Below are positions 1 through 5,604 of a stretch of 6,906 nucleotides of DNA, piece after piece. A program made the translations under genes and the position numbers. The DNA lies in assembly GCA_934477985.1 (NCBI GenBank), contig CAKSOR010000139.1, positions 1 through 6,906 of the forward strand. The letters are read 5' to 3'. Origin of the DNA: an uncultured Eubacteriales bacterium (GTDB lineage: Bacteria; Bacillota; Clostridia; Oscillospirales; CAG-272). The number at the start of each line of letters is the position of its first letter. Position 1 is the stretch's first letter. The notes under the pieces are model-generated. The model made no database searches. It was not told where the DNA came from and saw only the letters and a list, made by a program, of their open reading frames with translations.

Positions 1-858
1 GTCGTAAGCCGCGCCGAGCATGTGCGAGACCTCAAGCCGCTTCGACCGTGTTATGACCTTCAGCGTCGGAACGCCCGAAAGTCCCTCTCGAAGCTGCTTT
101 TCAAAGAGCGGAAGCCCGCGGCTGATCTGTCCGCCTAAAATCAGTATCTCAGCCCCGACCTTCTCAAGATAAGGCTTTATCACCTCAGCGAGTATCTCGC
201 CGGTCTCCTCATAGACAGCCTTAGCTTCTTCGTCGCCGGTCACCGCTAAGAGCTCGATCTCCTTTGCCGTCCGCTCAGACGACCTGTACCGCGCCGCGAT
301 TCCCCGACCCGATACATAATCCTCCGCGATGCCGTCACGGTAAGGCAGTCCCCAGACCGAGTAGAGCGGTGAACCGTCCGGCTTTCTCAGAACCTTTCCG
401 TCAATCATCGTGGCAAACCCGAGCCCCGTGCCGATCATCACTCCCGCCGCGTTCCTGTAGTCTCCATACGGCGAATGCCACATCTCGCCCGACAGGAACG
501 CCGCCGAATCATGCACGAAGGTTATCGGCTTCTTTCCGACAACTTCCTCAATCCACGGGCGAAGCGGTATATTGTATATCGCCTTGAACTTGTGCTCCAT
601 CTTCGAAAATCCGCCGTCGTAGTCGAACGGACCGGGCGTGTCTATCGCCACAGCCGAGATCTCAACTCCCGCCTTCGCCGCGTGGTCGAGCTGGAGCGCC
701 AGCGTGTTCCAGTAGCCGTGCTTTACATCGTCCGGCGTTCCGTCTGAGTTCGCCGGCACAGTCTCGACCGAGCCCTCGAGCACCTCGGCTTCGCTCGAAA
801 TCACCGCCGACTTGAAAAACGTCCCGCCCGCGTCTATCGCGATAACATATTTCTTCAT
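1..858 (-). CDS. ROK-family sugar kinase (C-terminal end cut by window edge)
   Basis: The reading frame is open from the ATG at 858 to the window edge, giving 286 residues without a stop. ROK proteins are cytoplasmic ATP-dependent sugar kinases (glucose, fructose, mannose, allose, N-acetylhexosamines) or sugar-responsive repressors. This one has no N-terminal helix-turn-helix and starts directly with the phosphate-binding motif DAGGTFFK (residues 9-16), so it is read as a kinase. HDSAAFLSGE (116-125) carries the likely catalytic Asp117, and IGTGLGF (142-148) is the second glycine-rich ATP motif. The usual ROK zinc site (CxCGxxGCxE) is replaced by a cysteine-free stretch around GIAEDYVSG (176-184); no cysteine occurs in the visible protein. 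The visible end, LGAAYD, matches the usual ROK terminus, so only a few residues are probably missing. GGGAG (867-871) lies 8 nt before the ATG. It is the fourth gene of the cluster, 59 bp after the PMI-like gene. The sugar specificity is unknown. Confidence 0.88.
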   Translation of the reverse strand, partial: MKKYVIAIDAGGTFFKSAVISSEAEVLEGSVETVPANSDGTPDDVKHGYWNTLALQLDHAAKAGVEISAVAIDTPGPFDYDGGFSKMEHKFKAIYNIPLRPWIEEVVGKKPITFVHDSAAFLSGEMWHSPYGDYRNAAGVMIGTGLGFATMIDGKVLRKPDGSPLYSVWGLPYRDGIAEDYVSGRGIAARYRSSERTAKEIELLAVTGDEEAKAVYEETGEILAEVIKPYLEKVGAEILILGGQISRGLPLFEKQLREGLSGVPTLKVITRSKRLEVSHMLGAAYD

Positions 859-872
859 AGCTTTTTCTCCCG

Positions 873-898
873 GCGCGCCGGATATTTCACCGGCACGC
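873..898 (-). promoter_or_regulatory. Intercistronic hairpin just upstream of the ROK kinase RBS
   Basis: On the minus strand GCGTGCCGG (898-890) can pair with CCGGCGCGC (881-873) through all 9 positions, one of them a G-U wobble, around an 8-nt AT-rich loop. The stem ends two bases before the GGGAG ribosome-binding site of the ROK gene. No U-tract follows, so it is not an intrinsic terminator. A competing 12-bp perfect palindrome, CCGGCGCGCCGG (870-881), overlaps the hairpin and the first two G's of the ribosome-binding site. Likely roles are mRNA processing or stabilisation, or tuning of translation of the last gene; this is inference. Confidence 0.5.
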
Positions 899-917
899 TT
901 CTTCAAGTAAGTGCGAA

Positions 918-2732
918 TTATCTCTTGAGCATCGTCTTGTGCTCGACGATTATAGTTCCGGGCTTTTTGTTGATTATCTCATACTCGCCGAACGACGCCG
1001 GAACGACCACAATGTCGAGGAAGTGCTGAGTGAACGAGAGCGACGGATCCTTCTTCGATCTGATCTCGACCTCCTCGCCGTCGACGAGCGTCAGAACATG
1101 GAAATCATCCTTCGTGTCGTCCTCTATTCTTTCGCCGAACTTCTCGTTTCTGAGCGAGAAATAGAGTCTGTCGCATTCGCCGACAACATACTCCTCCCAG
1201 CCGTCGCCCGAGCGGAGCGTCCGCTTTCCGCCGTTGACGAGGTTTGCCTTGACATAATCCTCGCGCATGTCGCGGTTGAGGTTCATCTCGCCGTAGTAGC
1301 TGTGAATCGGGCGCGGATTGCCGTCGAGGTCCTTTCTCAGATAGTCATACATCTTATAGGTGTAAGAGCCGATCGTCAGCGAGCCGATCTCGAGAATGAG
1401 CTGGTTTCTGCCCGACGCGTGAATCGTTCCGTGCGGAATCATGACCTGCACGCCCGGCTTTGACTCGACCGCGTAGATGTACTTCTGGTAGTCGACCGGC
1501 GTGTGCTCCTTCTCGGAGCGCTTGATGTCGGCAAGGAAGCCGTCGATGTCGGCGTCCTGATTGAAGCCGAGGTAGGTCTTCGCGTCCTGCGCGGTCGCGA
1601 CTATGTAATAGCTCTCGTCCTGGCGTCCGAGCTCGTTCGAGGTCTCCTTGAGAAACTTCTCGCCCGGATGGAGCTGAATCGACATGTTGCCCGACGAATG
1701 GAAGGTGTCGTCGAAGTTGAATCTGATCGGAAAGTAGCCGTGGAAGTCCTCGACGCACTTCTTTCCGAGCAGCTTCTCGCCGTTCGCGCCGATGAGCGTG
1801 TAGTACGGGAACTCAAGCTCAAGTCCGTCGATCTCGAGCACCGTCGAGACCTCCATCGGAATGAGGTCGAAGATCCAGGCCGCGTTCTTCATCTCCTTCG
1901 GGAGATTTCTCTCCTTCATCGTGAAGTAGCCTCCCCAGACGCCCTCGAGGTAGACCGGACGGCATCTGAACGGATAATCAGTCGCGCGGGTAAGCAGCGC
2001 TTTCATCGTCGCGAAGGGCATCGCCTTGAGGCTCTCCGGGTCGTCAGCCGCGATGTAGAGGTCGAAGCCGTTCGTCTCGAGAAGCTTCTTTCTGAGACTG
2101 AAGCTCAGGTCGAAGTCGAAGTAATAGTTGCGGCGCATAGCTATCTTGAAGGGCAGCGGCTCGTCGACGCCGTAGTTGCAGTATCCGCCCTTCTTGACGT
2201 TCAGGACAGCCTGCTTGGGCGTGATGTCGGCGAAAATCCTATATCCGGCGAGTCCGATGAGGTCTTCGGAGAGCGCGCCGTTTCCGACGATTATCGTGAT
2301 TCCGTCGAAAGCCTTCGCCTTTTCGGTGAGAGCGCTCACCTTGCCGGCGTCCATAAGTCCGTGGTAGCCCTTGTCCCAGATCTTTCCGTAGAGAAGAACC
2401 GGGTCTTTGACGCGATCCTCGGGGAGGTACTCTCTGACAATCGGGTCGAGCTCGGCGGCGGATTTCGCCAGCGTGCAGGTGCAGACAACCTGCGCCTTGA
2501 TTCCGGCTTCCTTTACCGCCTCCTCGGCGAGCTTCGCGAGGAGCTCAAACGGCGCGGTGACGTAGCCGTCGATCGCGATAACGCCCTTGCCGAGCTTCGC
2601 GGCGGCTTTCTTAATCTCGCCCTTTATGCAGTCGGGGCACTTCAGTACGGTCGAGAGGTCGACTCCCGGCGCGGTTATATGGTTGACGGCAATCGGATCG
2701 TTGTAGGGGTAGGGGTTGAACATGAAGCTCAT
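918..2732 (-). CDS. Class I mannose-6-phosphate isomerase-like protein with an extra N-terminal domain
   Basis: The 604-residue product has two parts. The region from about 255 to 604 matches zinc-dependent class I phosphomannose isomerases, which interconvert mannose-6-P and fructose-6-P in the cytoplasm. The cupin metal ligands are visible: Gln353 and His355 in SIQLHPGEKF, Glu373 in QDESYYIV, and His438 in IPHGTIHASG. A family motif follows in YTYKMYDYLR (457-466), and a second cupin-like segment closes the protein. Residues 1 to about 250 are additional to the roughly 320-residue ManA of Bacillus. They look like a degenerate nucleoside-kinase fold: VIAIDGY then an acidic helix (51-75), and later ITIIVGNGAL and YRIFADITP, but no GxxxxGK[ST] P-loop. 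As far as I recall, long PMI-like proteins of about 590 residues occur in other Firmicutes, so this is probably a genuine subfamily. AAGGAG (2744-2749) supports the ATG at 2732. The gene is 38 bp after GH16. The true substrate may not be mannose-6-P. Confidence 0.87.
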   Translation of the reverse strand: MSFMFNPYPYNDPIAVNHITAPGVDLSTVLKCPDCIKGEIKKAAAKLGKGVIAIDGYVTAPFELLAKLAEEAVKEAGIKAQVVCTCTLAKSAAELDPIVREYLPEDRVKDPVLLYGKIWDKGYHGLMDAGKVSALTEKAKAFDGITIIVGNGALSEDLIGLAGYRIFADITPKQAVLNVKKGGYCNYGVDEPLPFKIAMRRNYYFDFDLSFSLRKKLLETNGFDLYIAADDPESLKAMPFATMKALLTRATDYPFRCRPVYLEGVWGGYFTMKERNLPKEMKNAAWIFDLIPMEVSTVLEIDGLELEFPYYTLIGANGEKLLGKKCVEDFHGYFPIRFNFDDTFHSSGNMSIQLHPGEKFLKETSNELGRQDESYYIVATAQDAKTYLGFNQDADIDGFLADIKRSEKEHTPVDYQKYIYAVESKPGVQVMIPHGTIHASGRNQLILEIGSLTIGSYTYKMYDYLRKDLDGNPRPIHSYYGEMNLNRDMREDYVKANLVNGGKRTLRSGDGWEEYVVGECDRLYFSLRNEKFGERIEDDTKDDFHVLTLVDGEEVEIRSKKDPSLSFTQHFLDIVVVPASFGEYEIINKKPGTIIVEHKTMLKR

Positions 2733-2770
2733 TGTGTATTTTTCTCCTTAATATTGGTTTGCTTTTTGTG

Positions 2771-3595
2771 TTATTCCGTGATCTCGTCGTATACGCGGAC
2801 GTAATCGACGACAAACGCGTCTGGCAGCCTGGTCTCCAAAAGCTCCTTGCAGGGCTTCGGAGGATTGTTCCGGTAGCCGTTGCACTCGGTCGAGATGAGG
2901 ATGAACTGCTCGGTGTCCGAGACCGGACCTTTCATATAAGCGGTCTGCTCGCCGTCGACATAGAAGCGGTAGCCGTCGCGCGCCCAGTCGACTCCGTAGA
3001 CGTGAAAATCATCGTCGGTCGGCTTGAGCGTGTGCGCGTGAAGTCCGAACGTCCTGTAGTCATTCGAATCGTAGTTGTAGCCCGACCAGTGCGCGTTGCA
3101 GGAGATCGTGTTCCGGTCGATCCTGCCATAATCGGCGAAGGACTCCATGATGTCGATCTCGATTCCGGCTTTCGCGGGATCGGGGCAGCAGCCGATTATC
3201 GGCGACTGAAGCCAGAACGCCGACCACCAGCCCTTTGACTGCTGCAATTTGCAGCGGCACTCGTAATATCCGTACTTGTGCATGAACTTCGGCTTCGAGA
3301 AAGGAGCGATAACCCAGTCCTTGCCGGGGTTCGGTCGGTCAAGGTAGTTCTCTCCGGTCTGGAGATGCGCGGAATAGTAATTTCCGTCCTTCTCGATCAG
3401 CGAGATGTACATACAGCTGTCCTTTAAAGTGACTCCCTCGTCGGTGAAGGTCGGCGACTCGCGGTGCCAGAGGTGGCGGCGGTAGCTCCACTTTGTCTCA
3501 TCGAGCGTGTCGCCGTCGAACTCGTCGTGCCAGACGAGCTTCCATTTCTTCTCCTTCGGCAGCATGCTGTTTCTCAGAATTTCGTTCATTTCCAT
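2771..3595 (-). CDS. GH16 family glycoside hydrolase, predicted cytoplasmic
   Basis: The 274-residue protein is a single GH16 beta-jelly-roll domain. GH16 enzymes are retaining endo-hydrolases of beta-glucans or beta-galactans (laminarin, lichenan, agar, carrageenan, porphyran, xyloglucan). The catalytic signature ExDxxE is intact as EIDIMES: Glu146 is the probable nucleophile, Asp148 the helper and Glu151 the acid/base. Other family marks are KLVWHDEFDGDTLDETKW (19-36), YGYYECRCK (108-116), WWSAFWLQSP (123-132), FHVYGVDWARDGYRFYVDG (197-215) and the terminal VVDYVRVYDE (262-271). The N-terminus (MEMNEILRNSMLPKEKKW) is charged with no hydrophobic core, and there is no anchor or carbohydrate-binding module, so it should act inside the cell. 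The ATG at 3595 is preceded by AAGGAT (3607-3612); the ATG at 3589 is an alternative. It lies 60 bp after the isomerase gene and 38 bp before the PMI-like gene, so it probably trims imported oligosaccharides. The exact linkage is not determinable here. Confidence 0.9.
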   Translation of the reverse strand: MEMNEILRNSMLPKEKKWKLVWHDEFDGDTLDETKWSYRRHLWHRESPTFTDEGVTLKDSCMYISLIEKDGNYYSAHLQTGENYLDRPNPGKDWVIAPFSKPKFMHKYGYYECRCKLQQSKGWWSAFWLQSPIIGCCPDPAKAGIEIDIMESFADYGRIDRNTISCNAHWSGYNYDSNDYRTFGLHAHTLKPTDDDFHVYGVDWARDGYRFYVDGEQTAYMKGPVSDTEQFILISTECNGYRNNPPKPCKELLETRLPDAFVVDYVRVYDEITE

Positions 3596-3655
3596 GGCTT
3601 TGCACCATCCTTAATTAATTCAGGACGACGTCCCGGGCTTGTGAGGTGTGCTTTA

Positions 3656-5086
3656 TCAGCCGATTTTGACGAACTCGAAGTCGCAGAGCTTTGCGAGCAC
3701 CTCGAGCTCGGCGGTCACGTCTCCGGCGACAATTCCGTAGTGCTGCGTCACGCCGTTCTCGACGATCTTATTGAACAGCTCCTCAGGCGAGAGCGTCGGA
3801 TGTCTGAAGTTCGCGTGCGAGTAGCTTGCGAGGTAGTGCTTTGTCGGCAGGCACTCGACGACCGTGCAGATCATCTTCATGCGTCCGTTCTTCTCGCTCA
3901 TATGGAGCATCGTCTTCATCCCGGCCGGGAAGACGTACCAGGCGAACGGAGCTCCGGCGTACTTCCACGCGGTCTTGGCGAATCTCTCGTCGCGCGCGAT
4001 AACGACGTTCTCAGGCGCTTCGCGGTAATCGTTAGGTCCGGCGTGTCCGGCGACGAACGCGCCATTCGCGTGGTCGATGTAGAAGGGCTCGATGAAGTTC
4101 GCGTTCGATCCGGCGAGCATCTGGAGAATGTAGGTCGCGAGTCCGCCGCCGATGTCTCCCTCGGGTACGGTGACCATCTCGATCGACTTATCGGTCGGGG
4201 TGAAGCCGGGGCGGAGTCCGACGTACTTGAAGAGCACGGTGTCGATGTCGTTGAGAACAAGCAGGTCGGTGCCGGCGCGCTTGGCTATCTGCTCCATCGC
4301 GTATGACGCTCTTACCGACGCCTTGAACTTGTCGTAATCGACGTTCGGCATCATTCTGTAGCTGTCGGCGATCGACTTCGTGAGCTCGTCGGTGAAGCTG
4401 TCCGGGACCTTCGAGATCTCGTCGGTCAGCTCCTGAACGCTCAGGAAGTGAATCTCCGGACCTATCTTCGAGAAGATGTTGTACGGGTCGAGATAGGTCG
4501 CCCACATTGCCTCGTTGTAGCAGGAGAGCAGGCTGAGGTTCGTCCTTCTGAGCTGCGCGCGGACATGAGCCGCCTTCGCGAACACCCTGAACTCCGGCGC
4601 GACCTCGTCGAGCGTACCGATGAAGCTCTCGCACATCGGGCGGTCAAAGCGTCTGAACGAGCCTGAAGCCTCCTGGACTCCGACGAGCGCTCCGGCGGAC
4701 AGGAAGTCGATGAACTGGTTCTCGTCGTTGGTGTCGACAATGTCGAGCCTGTCGCGGACGACCGACGAGAAGAAGATCGGCACGGGCGGCATGTCGCGCA
4801 GGAAGTGAATCCAGGTGAAGTCCTCAGCCCACGAGAGATACATCGCGAAAACGCAGTCGACGCGCTCCTTGAAGAAGAGGTCGATCGTGCGCTGAACATC
4901 CTCGCGCTCATAGACGATCCCGTCGTAGACGATATCGGCGAACTCGCCGAAACGGTTCAGATAGCGCTCAGCCTCGCCGAGCTTTCTCGATTCGTATGTA
5001 CCGTCAGCCGTTCCCTGCCCGAGCTCGCGGAAGCGCTTAGCCCCGATGAGCAGCATACCGACCTTCGGTCGTGTTTTCATGTTCAT
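3656..5086 (-). CDS. L-fucose/L-arabinose isomerase-superfamily protein
   Basis: The 476-residue product belongs to the metal-dependent ketol isomerase superfamily of FucI and AraA, whose members convert aldoses to ketoses in the cytoplasm. The N-terminal part has the alternating alpha/beta pattern of the family (PKVGMLLIG at 7-15, VDCVFAMYLSWAEDF at 76-90, PVPIFFSS at 101-108). The metal-site region is VPEGDIGGGL (307-316), where Glu309 is the likely first ligand, then NFIEPFYID (330-338) with Glu333, GHAGPNDY (347-354), and near the end THYG-like VTQHYGIVAGD (446-456), where His449 fits the C-terminal histidine ligand. The 24-residue spacing of Glu309 and Glu333 resembles that of FucI. Ligand assignments come from remembered family alignments. 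The protein is shorter than FucI (about 590) and similar in length to AraA (about 500) but is clearly neither by close similarity. GGAGG (5095-5099), 8 nt upstream, favours the ATG at 5086 over the one at 5080. It is the first gene of the cluster, directly behind the promoter. Substrate unknown. Confidence 0.84.
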   Translation of the reverse strand: MNMKTRPKVGMLLIGAKRFRELGQGTADGTYESRKLGEAERYLNRFGEFADIVYDGIVYEREDVQRTIDLFFKERVDCVFAMYLSWAEDFTWIHFLRDMPPVPIFFSSVVRDRLDIVDTNDENQFIDFLSAGALVGVQEASGSFRRFDRPMCESFIGTLDEVAPEFRVFAKAAHVRAQLRRTNLSLLSCYNEAMWATYLDPYNIFSKIGPEIHFLSVQELTDEISKVPDSFTDELTKSIADSYRMMPNVDYDKFKASVRASYAMEQIAKRAGTDLLVLNDIDTVLFKYVGLRPGFTPTDKSIEMVTVPEGDIGGGLATYILQMLAGSNANFIEPFYIDHANGAFVAGHAGPNDYREAPENVVIARDERFAKTAWKYAGAPFAWYVFPAGMKTMLHMSEKNGRMKMICTVVECLPTKHYLASYSHANFRHPTLSPEELFNKIVENGVTQHYGIVAGDVTAELEVLAKLCDFEFVKIG

Positions 5087-5107
5087 TTTTCAGTCCTCCA
5101 ATAATAA

Positions 5108-5138
5108 AAATGGTAGTACATATATTATACTACCATTT
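5108..5138. promoter_or_regulatory. 31-bp inverted repeat, probable repressor operator over the -10 box
   Basis: AAATGGTAGTA (5108-5118) and TACTACCATTT (5128-5138) are perfect 11-bp inverted arms around a 9-bp AT spacer. The repeat covers the -10 hexamer (5124-5129), the predicted start site (about 5116-5118) and the first transcribed bases. Because one arm lies upstream of the start site, it cannot fold as a complete hairpin in the mRNA, which favours a DNA site for a dimeric repressor. No regulator gene is in the window, so the protein is unidentified. Confidence 0.75.
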
Positions 5139-5152
5139 CCTCGATTTGTCAA
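5124..5152 (-). promoter_or_regulatory. Consensus sigma-A promoter of the isomerase-GH16-PMI-ROK operon
   Basis: On the minus strand the -35 box is TTGACA (5152-5147), the spacer is exactly 17 bp, and the -10 box is TATAAT (5129-5124). All twelve hexamer bases match the vegetative consensus. Transcription should start near 5117, giving a leader of roughly 30 nt that contains GGAGG 8 nt before the ATG at 5086. So perfect a promoter is expected to need repression, which fits the overlapping palindromes. Confidence 0.88.
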
Positions 5153-5159
5153 TACAAAT
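5144..5159. promoter_or_regulatory. AraR-like 16-bp palindrome overlapping the -35 box
   Basis: ATTTGTCAATACAAAT has perfect ATTTGT/ACAAAT arms separated by 4 bp. This matches the arms and spacing of the Bacillus AraR operator (ATTTGTACGTACAAAT) but has CAAT instead of ACGT at the centre. It covers the whole -35 hexamer. The region is AT-rich, so a chance 6-bp palindrome is possible; the position over the promoter and the AraA-related first gene raise its likelihood. Confidence 0.45.
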
Positions 5160-5254
5160 TTCAAATATTTTTTCGTAATTTGGAACTAATTCCCGGATTG
5201 GTTTCATCGCGCGCCGGTCGCGAAAGAATACATCGTTCAATAATAATTCATATT

Positions 5255-5399
5255 TGGACATGGACACGGACATTTTAGCTATATAGGGAAACACTGATTT
5301 AAGGTTGCTTTCACAGAAAAAAAGTCCATAAATCCAAGACTTTTTTCTGTGAAAGCCCGAATTATTCAGTGTTTCCATAGAGATTTGTCCATTTGTCCA
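5255..5399. repeat. Nested inverted-repeat element A (MITE-like or long hairpin)
   Basis: A centre-symmetric structure lies between the two transcription units. The inner stem pairs 5307-5326 (GCTTTCACAG, seven A's, GTC) with 5338-5356 (GAC, six T's, CTGTGAAAGC), leaving one bulged base and an 11-nt loop. After a 9-nt internal loop on each side, GGAAACACTGA (5287-5297) pairs perfectly with TCAGTGTTTCC (5366-5376). Further out, TGGACA hexamers (5255-5272) face TGTCCA hexamers (5386-5391 and 5394-5399). No terminator-type U-tract follows on either strand, and no target-site duplication or transposase was found. It could be a non-autonomous mobile element or an RNA structure; copy number elsewhere would decide. 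Confidence 0.65.
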
Positions 5400-5428
5400 T
5401 GACAGTCAACAGGGAACAAGGTGGCATG

Positions 5429-5604
5429 CTCGCTCCGCTTCGCGTCGCTCGAGTGAAGAAGTAAAAGTGAAGAGTGAAGAAGTATATATTGTTGGCAAAC
5501 GCGGAGCATGTGGGCAGAACCGATAACTCCTCGATGCTTTTGTACCTCTACTTTTTCACTCTTCACTCTTACTTATTACTTCGAGCGGAGCAGGGCGCAG
5601 CGAG
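5429..5604. repeat. Inverted-repeat element B (MITE-like), overlapping the symporter 3' end
   Basis: Two 56-bp arms, 5429-5484 and 5549-5604, are inverted copies: 44 of 56 positions match by hand, without gaps. They surround a 64-bp centre. The arms begin with a GC-rich segment (CTCGCTCCGC... / CTCGCTGCGC...) and end with an AT/G-rich repeat, AGTGAAGAGTGAA[G/A]AAGTA, which matches in 18 of 19 positions. Within an arm the unit AGTGAAGA is itself repeated. Composition and layout differ sharply from the flanking genes. The right arm supplies the last 15 codons and stop of the symporter gene. Short ORFs inside the element are composition artefacts. Confidence 0.75.

Noticed and set aside
1503..2804. 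A 433-codon open frame on the plus strand opposite the PMI-like gene.
   Set aside because: It is antisense to a gene with clear catalytic motifs, its product is a low-complexity mix of V, L, E, R and D with no recognisable domain, and such frames are expected opposite codon-biased GC-rich genes.
3610..3645. Small palindromes TTAATTAA and GGACGACGTCC between the isomerase and GH16 genes.
   Set aside because: They are too short to form a stable terminator or operator, and the spacing fits a simple operon junction.
3464..4306. A 280-codon plus-strand frame opposite the GH16 and isomerase genes.
   Set aside because: It crosses two real genes and their spacer, has biased composition and no family motif.
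5161..5254. The AT-rich stretch between the promoter region and element A.
   Set aside because: Beyond ordinary AT-richness I see no gene, repeat or convincing site in it.
5307..5356. The inner hairpin of element A as an intrinsic terminator for the symporter gene.
   Set aside because: The T-runs are inside the stem; no U-tract follows the stem on either strand.
5130..5378. An 82-codon minus-strand frame just upstream of the isomerase.
   Set aside because: It has no Shine-Dalgarno site, its first half is the stems of element A, and its end runs through the promoter. A decayed gene remnant cannot be excluded but nothing supports it.
5366..5566. A 66-codon minus-strand frame across elements A and B.
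   Set aside because: It is almost entirely repeat sequence (HSSLLLLHSS is the translated AGTGAAGA repeat) and has no homology signal.
5429..5604. Element B as a CRISPR array because of its short repeated units.
   Set aside because: The AGTGAAGA units are contiguous and low-complexity, with no regular spacers and no cas genes.
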